Source: Avichristensenella sp031550535
GTDB lineage: Bacteria > Bacillota > Clostridia > Christensenellales > Aristaeellaceae
Assembly: GCA_031550535.1 (NCBI GenBank)
Contig: JAVBOM010000043.1
Coordinates: 1-64,000 of the forward strand
Direction of reading: 5' to 3'
Length of the DNA stretch: 64,000 bases
The notes under the pieces were generated by a model. That model worked only from the letters and a program-made list of their open reading frames with translations. It was not told the DNA's origin and did not search any database. Shown here piece after piece: positions 16,577-25,142 of the stretch. The translations under genes and the position numbers were made by a program. The stretch's first letter is position 1. Each line of letters starts with the position of its first letter.

Positions 16577-18139
16577 ATGACGCTGGACTTTGAAACCTAC
16601 CGCGACAAGGTGATGGGCTGCTGGGCGGGCAAGAACATCGGCGGGGTGCTGGGCGCGCCGTTTGAGGGCAAGCGCCAGTACAACGAGGTGGATTTCTACA
16701 CGCAGGACCTGTCAAACGGCCCGCCGCCGAACGACGACCTGGACCTCCAGATCGTGTGGCTGGCCGCCGTCGAACGCTACGGCCGGAACGTGAACGCGGC
16801 CATCCTGGGCGAGTACTGGCTGTCCTTCGTGATCCCCAACTGGGTGGAGTACGGCACGGGCAAGGCGAACCTGCGCGCGGGCCTCGTGCCGCCGATGAGC
16901 GGCGCGGTGGACAACCCGTACAAGGACTCCTGCGGCTGCTTCATCCGCTCGGAGCTGTGGGCGTGCCTGGCGCCCGGCCGGCCCGCGCTGGCCGCGCGGT
17001 ACGCGTATGAGGACGCCATCGTAGACCACGCGGACGACGGCATGCACGCGGAAATCTTCTGCGCGGCGCTGCAGAGCGCGGCTTTCGTGGAGAGCGACCC
17101 AAGGACGCTGATCGATATCGCGCTGTCGTATATCCCGGAGCAGAGCAAGGTCGCGGCGGCGGTGAACGCGGCGCGTGCGTGTCACAGGGACGGCGTGCCG
17201 TTCCGCGAGGCCATCGCGGCCGTGCACGACGCCGCGCCCGGCACGTTCGGCGTGCAGGGCGTCACCCACGCGGAGGCGGTGCGCCACACACAGGAAATGG
17301 GCATGCGTGAGGTCGGCAAGCCCGGCTTTGACGCGGCGGAGAACGTCGGGTTCGTGATCCTGGGCTGGCTGTACGGCGGCGACTTCGGCGACCGGCTGAT
17401 CAAGGCCAACGCGTGCGGCGAGGACACGGACTGCACCTGCGCCACGCTCGGCGCCATCCTGGGCATCATCGCGGGCGCTGCGGCCCTGCCGGAGAAATGG
17501 ACCGCGCCGTTGGACGATAAGATCGCCACGCTCTGCATCGACAAGACAAGCGGGGGCATCTGGGTGCCAAGCACGGTGACGGAACTGACCGACCGCGTGC
17601 TCCGCGCGACGCCGCTGTTCCTGGGCCAGGCGCTGTGCGACATCCTGGCGCCGGGCGGGTATACCATCAAGTGCCTCACGGGCGGCGCGCTGTACTCCGC
17701 GGACACGGCGGATTACCAGCCCGGCATGAACGGCATGGGCAAGGATCACAACCTGCCGATCCGCGCGCTGAGCGGGCTTTCGTCTAACGTCGCGCGGTAT
17801 CAGTTCCCCGCGTTCAGCGCGGAGGTGGATGTGGGCGACTCCCCGTTCTTCGCGCACGGCGAGGACCGCGCCTTCACCGTCCGGGTGAAAAACGCGCTGG
17901 AAATGCGGCAACAGCAGTGGGCGCGCATCACGCTATACGCGCCGGAGGGCGTGACCGTCGCCGGCGCGCGCCAGTTCATGCTGCCGCTGAACAACCTGTG
18001 GGGCTCCGAGGCCGTGGCGACGTTCACCGTGAACGCCGACCTGTTCCCCGGCGCGAAGCTGGAACTGCTGGTCGATGTGGCGCTGGAAGGGCGGCATTCC
18101 GCCGGGGTTATGAGGGTGGTGCTGCTGCGGGCGAGGTGA
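16577..18139 (+). CDS. ADP-ribosylglycohydrolase family protein
   Basis: 520 residues from ATG 16577 after GAAGGAGG; an upstream in-frame start lies inside the GNAT gene. The N-terminal motif VMGCWAGKNIGGVLGAPFEG and the metal-binding NDDLDLQI match the DraG family (usually TDDT). The second metal motif GEDTDCTCATLGAILGIIAG matches GxDTD. DraG-type enzymes remove ADP-ribose from proteins or small molecules using two Mg ions. At 520 residues it is longer than DraG (about 300); a C-terminal beta-rich extension from about residue 400 may recognise substrate. Possibly co-transcribed with the GNAT gene. Confidence 0.88.
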   Translation: MTLDFETYRDKVMGCWAGKNIGGVLGAPFEGKRQYNEVDFYTQDLSNGPPPNDDLDLQIVWLAAVERYGRNVNAAILGEYWLSFVIPNWVEYGTGKANLRAGLVPPMSGAVDNPYKDSCGCFIRSELWACLAPGRPALAARYAYEDAIVDHADDGMHAEIFCAALQSAAFVESDPRTLIDIALSYIPEQSKVAAAVNAARACHRDGVPFREAIAAVHDAAPGTFGVQGVTHAEAVRHTQEMGMREVGKPGFDAAENVGFVILGWLYGGDFGDRLIKANACGEDTDCTCATLGAILGIIAGAAALPEKWTAPLDDKIATLCIDKTSGGIWVPSTVTELTDRVLRATPLFLGQALCDILAPGGYTIKCLTGGALYSADTADYQPGMNGMGKDHNLPIRALSGLSSNVARYQFPAFSAEVDVGDSPFFAHGEDRAFTVRVKNALEMRQQQWARITLYAPEGVTVAGARQFMLPLNNLWGSEAVATFTVNADLFPGAKLELLVDVALEGRHSAGVMRVVLLRAR

Positions 18140-18145
18140 GGGGGA

Positions 18146-18628
18146 CTATCCTCGCCTCCCCCTTGCCCGCGCGGCCACGTCGTTCGTGTCGATGGTGCGC
18201 CGGTAGACCACGAAGCGTTGGTAGATAAACTCCGAAATAAAGTTTACGAGCATCGTGCCGCCCAGCACGATGTATTCGTTTGTGCCGCCTTGCGTGAGCG
18301 CGTTGCCCGCCCAGGTGGATAGCGGCGTGAACACCAGATAAAACAGGAAAACAAGCGCCATGGCCCGGGGCGCGTTCATGTCGCTGCGGAAGGTAAAGCG
18401 CCGATTGAACGTGAAGTTCCACAGCACGCTCGCGACGAGCGCGAGGCCGTACCCCAGCCAGTACGGAAGGCGCAGCGCCTCGTTCAGCAGCGTGAAGCCG
18501 CCAACCTGGATCAGCCCGGCCGACGCGGAGAACAGCGTGAACTTTACCGCCTGCCAGGCGGTTTTTTTGCCCTCGCCTGCAAGCTGCACGACGGAATTTG
18601 TCGGTGCCTCCTGGGTTTTGGCGCGCAT
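18146..18628 (-). CDS. GtrA family membrane protein
   Basis: 160 residues with four membrane helices: FTLFSASAGLIQVGGFTLLN, LPYWLGYGLALVASVLWNFTFN, ALVFLFYLVFTPLSTWAGNAL and VLGGTMLVNFISEFIYQRFVVYR. The NFTFNRRFTFR and FIYQRFVVYR positions are typical of GtrA. The family is thought to help move lipid-linked sugars for cell-surface polysaccharide or teichoic acid decoration. It is convergent with the preceding gene, six bases from its stop. No glycosyltransferase gene is adjacent. Confidence 0.87.
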   Translation of the reverse strand: MRAKTQEAPTNSVVQLAGEGKKTAWQAVKFTLFSASAGLIQVGGFTLLNEALRLPYWLGYGLALVASVLWNFTFNRRFTFRSDMNAPRAMALVFLFYLVFTPLSTWAGNALTQGGTNEYIVLGGTMLVNFISEFIYQRFVVYRRTIDTNDVAARARGRRG

Positions 18629-18807
18629 GTGCTTTCCTTCTTTCGTGTGTTGAATGTGCCGAAAACGGTGAACACCCTATATTGCGCATACAGTTCGGCA
18701 TCGCGCCCATAGTTCCTGCCGCGCCCTCATTGCCCCCCTTCCGCTTTTCTGGTAAAATATTGCCATACCCGGAATGATCCAATTTCATAGCAAAGGGTGG
18801 GAGGCAC

Positions 18808-19533
18808 ATGCGCACATTCTCCGTCAACAGCGGCTTCCTGTACGGGCTCGCGGCGTTCGTCGTGCTGTTCGTCATCGCGCAGTCCGCGTTCTTCCTGGTC
18901 CGCGCGCTCCGTCGCGCCAAGGCGCTTGGCATCGCGCCGGCCGTGCTCCAAAAGACGATCGCGTCCAGCGCCCTGTTCACCATCGCGCCGGCCGTGGCCA
19001 TCCTGCTGGGCGTCATCACGCTGTCCAAGTTCCTCGGGCTGCCGCTGCCGTGGATCCGGCTGAGCGTGCTCGGCGCGCTGACGTATGAGCTGCCCGCCGC
19101 GACCACCACGGCAAACGGCATGGGTCTGAGCCTCAGCCAGACCATTGTCGACCCGCGCGCGTACGCCGCCATCGCCTGGGTGATGACGCTCGGCATCATC
19201 CCCGGCATCTTCGTCATCCTCTTCGGGCTGAAAAAGATCCAGAGCGGCATCGTCAGCCTGAAGGCCAAGGACGAAAAGTGGGGCGAGACGTTCCTGACCT
19301 GCATGTTCCTGGGCATGATCTCGACCTTCCTCGGCGTGCTGTTCGCGGATATCCGCACGGGGCTTTCGGGCTGGATTCCCATCGTGGTCGCGCTCGCCTC
19401 CGCGCTCATCATGGGCGTGTGCGCCGTGTTCATCAAGGTGCTCAAATGGCAGTGGATGGAGCAATACGCGCTGCCCATCAGCATGCTGGGAGCCATGGCG
19501 CTGTCGATTCCGATCACCGCGCTGATGGGCTGA
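18808..19533 (+). CDS. DUF5058-type integral membrane protein
   Basis: 241 residues with about six hydrophobic helices. Recognisable stretches are NSGFLYGLAAFVVLFVIAQSAFFLVRALRRAK near the start, SSALFTIAPAVAILLGVITLSK and LGALTYELPAATTTANGMGLS. I believe this is the family called DUF5058; its function is not known to me. It begins an operon: seven bases later comes a second membrane protein, whose stop overlaps an M20 peptidase start. Together they resemble a two-part transporter with a cytoplasmic or exported peptidase. GTGGGAGG precedes the ATG. Confidence 0.8.
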   Translation: MRTFSVNSGFLYGLAAFVVLFVIAQSAFFLVRALRRAKALGIAPAVLQKTIASSALFTIAPAVAILLGVITLSKFLGLPLPWIRLSVLGALTYELPAATTTANGMGLSLSQTIVDPRAYAAIAWVMTLGIIPGIFVILFGLKKIQSGIVSLKAKDEKWGETFLTCMFLGMISTFLGVLFADIRTGLSGWIPIVVALASALIMGVCAVFIKVLKWQWMEQYALPISMLGAMALSIPITALMG

Positions 19534-19546
19534 GGAGGCGATGACG

Positions 19547-20206
19547 ATGAAGAAGAATGATTACATGGAAAGCGTACATGTCTATGGGCGCGTTTGGGTC
19601 GCGCTGGGCATCCTGGTGATGCTGATGGTCCCGGTCGCCATCTGCGTGTATTACGACGCGTGGCCGGAAATGACGCACGTGCTCAAGGGTCTGCTCGGCG
19701 TCGCGCCGATTTTCTGGACTGTCGGCATCATTGAGGTGTTCACGTTCACGCCCATGCTCGGCTCAGGCGGGTCGTACCTGGGGTTCATCACCGGCAACTT
19801 GACTAATTTGAAGGTTCCCTGCGCGCTGAACGCGATGGAGGGCGCGAAGGTCTCCCCTGGCACCGAGGAGGGCGAGGTGATCTCCACCATCGCGGTGGCC
19901 GTGTCCGCCATTGTCACCACGCTGATCATCGCGCTGGGTGTGCTGCTGCTCGCGCAGCTACAGCCCATTCTGGAATCCCCGACGCTCGAACCCGCGTTCA
20001 AGAACATTCTGCCCGCGCTGTTTGGCGCGCTGGCGGTGGTGTACGTGTCCAAGAACTGGAAGCTGGCGCTCGCGCCGCTGGTGTGCATGCTGGCGTTGTT
20101 CCTCGTCGCGCCCGGCCTGTCGTCGTCGGTCGGCATCCTGGTGCCCGTCGGCGCCTTGATCGCCATCGGGGCGGGCCGCTTGCTGTACAAGAAAGGAAAG
20201 CTATGA
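19547..20206 (+). CDS. Integral membrane protein, partner of the DUF5058-type protein
   Basis: 219 residues. ATG 19547 is preferred to 19541 because the GAGGAGG at 19532-19538 has the right spacing only for it. About six membrane helices; the first is WVALGILVMLMVPVAICVYYD. A conserved-looking GSGGSYLGFITGNLTNLKVPCALNAMEGAKVSPGTEEGEVISTIAVAVSA segment in the middle has many small residues and could line a transport path. I do not recognise a named family. It is wedged between the DUF5058-type gene and the M20 peptidase gene with overlaps, which implies joint function. Confidence 0.75.
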   Translation: MKKNDYMESVHVYGRVWVALGILVMLMVPVAICVYYDAWPEMTHVLKGLLGVAPIFWTVGIIEVFTFTPMLGSGGSYLGFITGNLTNLKVPCALNAMEGAKVSPGTEEGEVISTIAVAVSAIVTTLIIALGVLLLAQLQPILESPTLEPAFKNILPALFGALAVVYVSKNWKLALAPLVCMLALFLVAPGLSSSVGILVPVGALIAIGAGRLLYKKGKL

Positions 20207-21639
20207 ACGCGCTTGTGTTGATTCTGCTTGCACTGGCGGCGCTGCTGGCCGTGCTCATGGCGCGCGCGGTGGCGTTCCGGCCAAAGACGCGCGCCGAGGC
20301 CGCGCCGACGCCCGTTGCCATCGACGAGGCGGCTGTGGCGGCGCACATGCAGGCGCTCGTACGCGTGAGGACCGTCTCCCACCCGGACAAGGCGCTGGAG
20401 GACCCCGCGCCGTTTGAGGCGCTGCCCGCGCTGCTCGCGTCGCTGTACCCGCGCGTGCACGCGGCGCTTGCGTGCGAGCGCATCGGCGACCGGGGGCTGC
20501 TCTACCGCTGGAAGGGCAAGCGGGCCGACGCGCCGGGTGTCTTGATGTCCCACTACGACGTGGTCCCCGCCGAGGAAGCCCTCTGGCAGAAGCAGCCGTT
20601 TGACGGCATCATTGAGGACGGCGTGCTCTGGGGGCGCGGCACGCTCGACACCAAGGGCACGCTGCTGGCGATTTTCGAGGCCGCGGAGCTCCTTCTATCC
20701 GAAGGATTCACGCCGGAAAATGACCTGTATTTCTCCTTCGCGGGCGATGAAGAGATCGCGGGCGGGGGCGCTCCTGGCATCGTTGCGGCGCTCACGGCGC
20801 GCGGCATCCAGCCCGCGTTCGTGCTGGACGAGGGCGGCGCGGTCGTGGAGAAGGTGTTCCCGGGCGTCGCGAAGCCGTGCGCGCTGGTCGGCACGGGCGA
20901 GAAGGGCAACATGGACGTGCTATTGACGGCCGCGTCCAAGGGCGGGCACGCGTCCTCCCCGCCGCCGCATACGCCGGTGGGCGTCCTGGCGCGCGCGGTC
21001 ACGCGGGTGGAGGGGAAGCCGTTCCCGTTCACGCTGACACCGCCCGCCGCCGAGATGTTCGACACGCTGGGCCGCCAGTCGTCCCTCGCTTATCGCATGA
21101 TTTTCGCGAACCTGTGGTGCTTCGCGCCGCTGCTGAACCTGCTGTGCAAAAAGACCGGCGGCGAGATGAACGCGCTGGTGCGCACCACGTGTGCGTTCAC
21201 GCAGATGGCGGGCAGCGCCGCGTCCAACGTGCTGCCGCCCGTCGCCACCGTGGGCGCGAACCTGCGCATCGTGGGCGGGGAGACGACGGAGAGCGCCAGG
21301 GCGCGGCTGGAGAGCGTCATCCGCGACCCGGACGTGCGCGTGGAGATCGTGCACGGAATGGACCCGTCGCCCATCTCCCGGACGGACGGCGAACCATGGC
21401 AGCGGCTCGGCGGGGCGATCGCCGAAACATGGCCGGACGCAATCCTCTCGCCGTACCTGATGGTGGCGGCGAGCGACGCCCGGCACTACGCGCGCGTCAG
21501 CGACAGCGTGTACCGGTTCTCCGCGATGGCGCTGTCGGCGGAGGAGCGAAAACTAATCCACGGGAACGACGAGCGTGTGCCGGTGGAAAAACTGTGCACG
21601 GCGGTGAAGTTTTACGCACGGCTGATGCGGCGGTGCTGA
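20203..21639 (+). CDS. M20 family peptidase with N-terminal membrane anchor (CPG2/PM20D1-like)
   Basis: 478 residues. ATG 20203 overlaps the previous stop (ATGA) and follows GAAAGGAAAG. Residues 1-22 form a membrane anchor or signal. The metallopeptidase core shows the metal ligands in LMSHYDVVPAE (His) and GRGTLDTKG (bridging Asp), the catalytic FAGDEEIAGGG (Glu-Glu) and a GGHASSPPPHTPVG dimerisation segment. The domain order and length match PM20D1-like N-acyl amino acid or peptide hydrolases. With two membrane proteins in the same operon, uptake followed by hydrolysis of an amide substrate is a reasonable inference. It could also face outward. Confidence 0.9.
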   Translation: MNALVLILLALAALLAVLMARAVAFRPKTRAEAAPTPVAIDEAAVAAHMQALVRVRTVSHPDKALEDPAPFEALPALLASLYPRVHAALACERIGDRGLLYRWKGKRADAPGVLMSHYDVVPAEEALWQKQPFDGIIEDGVLWGRGTLDTKGTLLAIFEAAELLLSEGFTPENDLYFSFAGDEEIAGGGAPGIVAALTARGIQPAFVLDEGGAVVEKVFPGVAKPCALVGTGEKGNMDVLLTAASKGGHASSPPPHTPVGVLARAVTRVEGKPFPFTLTPPAAEMFDTLGRQSSLAYRMIFANLWCFAPLLNLLCKKTGGEMNALVRTTCAFTQMAGSAASNVLPPVATVGANLRIVGGETTESARARLESVIRDPDVRVEIVHGMDPSPISRTDGEPWQRLGGAIAETWPDAILSPYLMVAASDARHYARVSDSVYRFSAMALSAEERKLIHGNDERVPVEKLCTAVKFYARLMRRC

Positions 21640-21700
21640 CGCAAATCATCGCGGGGCGGAGCGCAATACGCGCTCTATAAACTGCGCTGCGCAACCCATT

Positions 21701-21841
21701 GTAGGGGCGGCCATTGGCCGTCCGCGCTGTGGTGTGTCTAGCCATGCAAGAGGGAAGGATTCCTGGCGGAATCCGCTCATGGCGCCCGATTCTCTGAATC
21801 AGCGCCGCCGTCCAGGGCGGACGCGCGATGCGCGCCCCTAC
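21701..21841. mobile_element. Putative MITE-like composite element with GTAGGGG/CCCCTAC ends
   Basis: The segment opens with GTAGGGGCGGCCATTGGCCG and closes with GCGCGATGCGCGCCCCTAC, giving inverted GTAGGGGC/GCGCCCCTAC ends. Each end is itself palindromic. A complete family A repeat (21755-21813) sits in its middle. It occupies most of the 273-bp gap after the M20 peptidase gene. No transposase is present. The boundaries are my inference. Confidence 0.45.
21755..21813 (+). repeat. Family A repeat, copy 5 (nested in the composite element)
   Basis: Hairpin 1 is GGATTCCTGGCGGAATCC; hairpin 2 is the consensus with a TCTCTGA loop. Confidence 0.9.
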
Positions 21842-21912
21842 GCCGTTTTGTCGCCGCGTGCACTGTCAGCGTCTGTTCTCTTGAGAATGATCTGTTGTTG
21901 GAGGGCGATCAC

Positions 21913-22536
21913 ATGCGGCTGATTCTATCGGGCGGGGGAGGCCCCGAGGCTGTCGTCCCCATAGACTTGCTGTTCGCGGAGCAATGCGATCCGCAAAAGG
22001 CCGTGCTGTATGTTCCTGTCGCCATGGAGGCGCACGTTTACACCTACGGCGAATGCTATGATTGGATAACCGCGACATACGCACCCTATGGCATCCGCCG
22101 CATCGACATGTGCACGGACCTTCGCGCCGCGACGTTGGACGACCGCTATACGGCGGTCTTTATCGGCGGCGGAAACACGTACAAGCTGCTGAAGGAAGTC
22201 CGGGAGAGCGGCTTTGACCGGAAGCTGACGGCGTATCTGGATCGCGGCGGCCTGCTGTACGGCGGCTCGGCCGGCGCGATCCTCTGCGGCAGGACGATTG
22301 AAACAGCCGCGTACCTGGACGAAAACACGACCGGCCTGACGGACTTCGCGGGCCTTGATCTGCTGGGCGGGAAGGATATCTTCTGCCACTATCATGGCAG
22401 CACGGACGAAAAAACGTATATCGGGCGGTATCCGCGCGACCTGTATATCCTGCATGAGGATTCCGGGCTGTTCATCCAGAATCATACGGTCACGGGCGTA
22501 GGGCGGGGCTTCCAGGGCAAGCGCGATCTGCTTTGA
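21913..22536 (+). CDS. Peptidase E-like (S51 family) protein
   Basis: 207 residues from ATG 21913, with GGAGG at 21899-21903; a TTG six codons upstream overlaps that site and is rejected. The class I glutamine amidotransferase-like fold is visible: LILSGGGG at the start, FIGGGNTYKLLKEV, and the nucleophile elbow LYGGSAGAILCG with the catalytic serine. S51 enzymes such as peptidase E cleave Asp-X dipeptides, while cyanophycinase relatives act on isopeptides. It follows the M20 peptidase gene by 273 bp, which would fit a peptide-use neighbourhood. Exact substrate unknown. Confidence 0.85.
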   Translation: MRLILSGGGGPEAVVPIDLLFAEQCDPQKAVLYVPVAMEAHVYTYGECYDWITATYAPYGIRRIDMCTDLRAATLDDRYTAVFIGGGNTYKLLKEVRESGFDRKLTAYLDRGGLLYGGSAGAILCGRTIETAAYLDENTTGLTDFAGLDLLGGKDIFCHYHGSTDEKTYIGRYPRDLYILHEDSGLFIQNHTVTGVGRGFQGKRDLL

Positions 22537-22572
22537 AGCCCCCACCCGCTACGCACGCATTCCGTGCGGTGT

Positions 22573-23322
22573 CTACACCCGCTCAAATGCCTCGATAAAC
22601 CGAACAATATACCCCGCCACCGCCTGGAGCATCTCCGCGCCCCAGGCGGCGTTTGCTTCCCTGGGGTGGTCCGGGCCGATCCAACCGTTGTCCGTGTAGC
22701 GGGTCACGGCGCGCGGCACCGGGATTTCCACGCCCTCAAAGCGCACCTTGGCAAAGCCCGTCGTGCGCATGCCGGAAAGGTCGTCCACCAGCGCCATTTC
22801 CCGCGCCCTGTCCATGTGCACCAGCGCCGGGTCGATCGCGAGCATCGCGGCGGTTTCTTCCGCACCGCCGTGGCCGCCCTTCCAGGCCGGGTTCAGGTCC
22901 CAGGCCATCAGCCACCAGTTCATTTCCGCGCCGAGCGCGCCCTTTTGATCCAATTCCAGGCACACGCGGTCCAGCACGGGGATGTTGCCGCCGTGGCCGT
23001 TCAGGAAGATAAACCGCCGCACGCCAAAGCCGTACAGCCCGTCCACCACGCGCGACACAACCTGGTACAGCACATCCGTGCCCAGGGAAATCGTCCCCGC
23101 AAAGCCTGTCTGCGAGTCGCACGCGCCATACGGGATGCATGGCGCGATCAGCACGTCCGATTGCGCCTCGATCAGATCCGCGATCCGCTCCGGGATCAGC
23201 GTGTCCACGCCCAGCACGTTGTGGCTGCCGTGGCATTCGATGCTGCCGATGGGGAGGATGGCGGCCCTCCGGCGGGCGAAATATTGCTCCGCCTCGGCCA
23301 CGGTCATTTTTGCCAGCCTCAT
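22573..23322 (-). CDS. Creatininase family amidohydrolase
   Basis: 249 residues from ATG 23322, preceded by AGGAGGGTACGCC. The metal-site motifs of the family are intact: LPIGSIECHGSHNVLGVDT (Glu, His and Asp ligands), FLNGHGGN, and GGHGGAEETAAML (Glu). Family members include creatininase and the mycofactocin peptidase MftE, so the chemistry is zinc/manganese-dependent amide hydrolysis but the substrate is open. It is convergent with the peptidase E-like gene, 36 bp away, and may be transcribed with the MFS transporter gene upstream (275-bp gap). Confidence 0.87.
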   Translation of the reverse strand: MRLAKMTVAEAEQYFARRRAAILPIGSIECHGSHNVLGVDTLIPERIADLIEAQSDVLIAPCIPYGACDSQTGFAGTISLGTDVLYQVVSRVVDGLYGFGVRRFIFLNGHGGNIPVLDRVCLELDQKGALGAEMNWWLMAWDLNPAWKGGHGGAEETAAMLAIDPALVHMDRAREMALVDDLSGMRTTGFAKVRFEGVEIPVPRAVTRYTDNGWIGPDHPREANAAWGAEMLQAVAGYIVRFIEAFERV

Positions 23323-23597
23323 GGCGTACCCTCCTGTCTTTTGGATGCAAGCGATCGTTCGGAGGAATGCCGGTGGAAAACCACGGCATCTCCCGCCCAT
23401 TATCGCCCGGGAGGGTGTCGCCGTCAAGCGCAATCGATCCGCCCCTTCCATGATTGCCACCCACCGTGCGCGGGGTGCGGTTGGTTTCGCGCGGTGCGCT
23501 ACGCTTCGCATTCCGCTGGAACGGACGAGGGATCGGGTGCAGGAACGGATGCTTGGGTGTCCTGGCCGCTCTCCGGGGCGCCCGCTCGAACACTCTC

Positions 23598-24992
23598 CTA
23601 GATGTCCGCCAAGGCGTCTCCTCGGGATTCCACCGGGACTTCCGCGAGAGCTTCCGCCTGGGTGGCGACCTGGGCGATAACCTGGGCATCTTCCCAGCAG
23701 CTCTCCCGGTCGCCCTCTCCGTCCTCCTCCCGGTGCTCCTGCGCTTCCCCCTCCCCGCCAAACGGCGTAATGGGCGCGTTGTAAATCGCCCGAACCCGCG
23801 CGCGGCCCCGCCAGATCGTAGCAAAGCAGACCACCGCCGTAAAGCCGCCGCACAGGCTCAGGCACACGCGCAGGTCCAGCCATTCACCCATCGCGCCGAT
23901 CAATAGCCCGAACAAGCTGTACGCCATCGAAATGACCACCGTTTCAAAGGCGTTGATCCGCGCGCGGTAGCCCTCGGGAATGTGCCGCTGCACCGCCGCC
24001 TGCCGGAGCGCGGCGCTGTTGATGCCCAGGAACCCGCAGATGGCCCGATTGACCAGCATGAGCGGATACGGTAGCCAGAGCAGGATCATGTCCATGCATT
24101 CATACGCCTGGTATACGAAAAACGCGAAGGAAAACCGCTTGTTCTCCGGTATTTTCACATGGTAGCGGAAAAGTCCCCCCAGGGAGCGGCCCGCGAACTC
24201 CGCAACCGTGAAGAAGGAGTACATCGCCACCGTGAAGCCCGGCATCGTGCGGAAAAAGGCGATCAGGATGGGCGAATACCCGTTGCCCACACCGTTGGTC
24301 ACCGCCATGTACGCGTAGATGCTCTGCAGCCCCTTTTCCTCCTTGATGTAATCCACGGCCTTTCGGATGTCCCGCCGCCACATCTTGAAGGAAAAACGCT
24401 CGCCGTTCATGCGGCTTTCTTCTTGAATTTTAATGCGGCTCTCCACCGCCGCCGACAGCAGGCACATGCCTCCCTGGATCAGCAGGATGGCTGCCACGCC
24501 GATCGTCTCCAGCAGCACCGCCGCCAGCGGCATCATGATGACCTTCATGACCGGATAGACCATCGACGAGACGGTGTAGCCCTTCTCCTCGCTGCCTTTG
24601 GGGATCAGCTTGGGGTAGATGCTGTTAAACGCGAGGCTATCGAAGGAGGAAAGGGAATACAGAAACAGCGAAAAAAACAGATACCCGACATAGGAAAAGG
24701 AGAAGTTCAGCAAATACAGCCCCGCCAGGGTGTACAGGATGCCGTTCACGATATCGCCGCCCACCAGGAAGGGCTTGCGGGGCAGCCGGTCCATGATCGG
24801 CGCGGCAATCAGCGGCACGAAAAACTCGGGAATCACCTGGATGGCGATCAGGATGGCGGCCGCCAGCGTGCTGCCCGTCTCGTCGTACACCAGGAAGGAC
24901 AGCGCGAAGCTGCCCGCGATGCCGCCGATGCAGCCGAGCACCGTGGCCGAGGTCAACAGGGTGAAGTTTCTTGTCCACAGGCGTTGTTTCAT
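23598..24992 (-). CDS. MFS transporter with a long acidic C-terminal tail
   Basis: 464 residues; GAGGAG nine bases upstream of ATG 24992. It has twelve predicted membrane segments, starting LLTSATVLGCIGGIAGSFALSFLVYDETGSTL, with the family loop MDRLPRKPFLVGGDIVNG after helix 2. It resembles the MFS_3/EntS-like exporters of drugs or siderophores. After the last helix (about residue 405) comes a 55-residue hydrophilic tail rich in Glu, Gln and Ala (EGEAQEHREEDGEGDRESCW and AQVATQAEALAEVPVESRGD). Such a tail is unusual and looks disordered. An XRE/TPR regulator gene lies just upstream on the same strand. Substrate unknown. Confidence 0.87.
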   Translation of the reverse strand: MKQRLWTRNFTLLTSATVLGCIGGIAGSFALSFLVYDETGSTLAAAILIAIQVIPEFFVPLIAAPIMDRLPRKPFLVGGDIVNGILYTLAGLYLLNFSFSYVGYLFFSLFLYSLSSFDSLAFNSIYPKLIPKGSEEKGYTVSSMVYPVMKVIMMPLAAVLLETIGVAAILLIQGGMCLLSAAVESRIKIQEESRMNGERFSFKMWRRDIRKAVDYIKEEKGLQSIYAYMAVTNGVGNGYSPILIAFFRTMPGFTVAMYSFFTVAEFAGRSLGGLFRYHVKIPENKRFSFAFFVYQAYECMDMILLWLPYPLMLVNRAICGFLGINSAALRQAAVQRHIPEGYRARINAFETVVISMAYSLFGLLIGAMGEWLDLRVCLSLCGGFTAVVCFATIWRGRARVRAIYNAPITPFGGEGEAQEHREEDGEGDRESCWEDAQVIAQVATQAEALAEVPVESRGDALADI

Positions 24993-25014
24993 ACGTTCAT
25001 CTCCTCGGCAAAGG

Positions 25015-25073
25015 TAGGCATTCCTTGCGGAATTCCTTTATGGCGCCCGATTCTTCGAATCAGTGCCGCCATC
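25015..25073 (+). repeat. Family A repeat, copy 6
   Basis: Between the regulator and MFS genes. Hairpin 1 has become GCATTCCTTGCGGAATTCC, with partial arm decay; hairpin 2 is near consensus with a GTGCC change. Confidence 0.9.
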
Positions 25074-25142
25074 TCAGTATACGGGAGATGATGAAAAGAG
25101 TAAATGGGGTTGTTTTGGGAAAATTAAGTGGCTATTTGAATG

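Noticed and set aside
23323..23883. An N-terminal extension of the creatininase-like protein of about 185 residues
   Set aside because: The open frame continues upstream into the MFS gene in another frame and is Arg/Gly/Pro-rich; the ATG at 23322 has a good ribosome site and begins the conserved domain.
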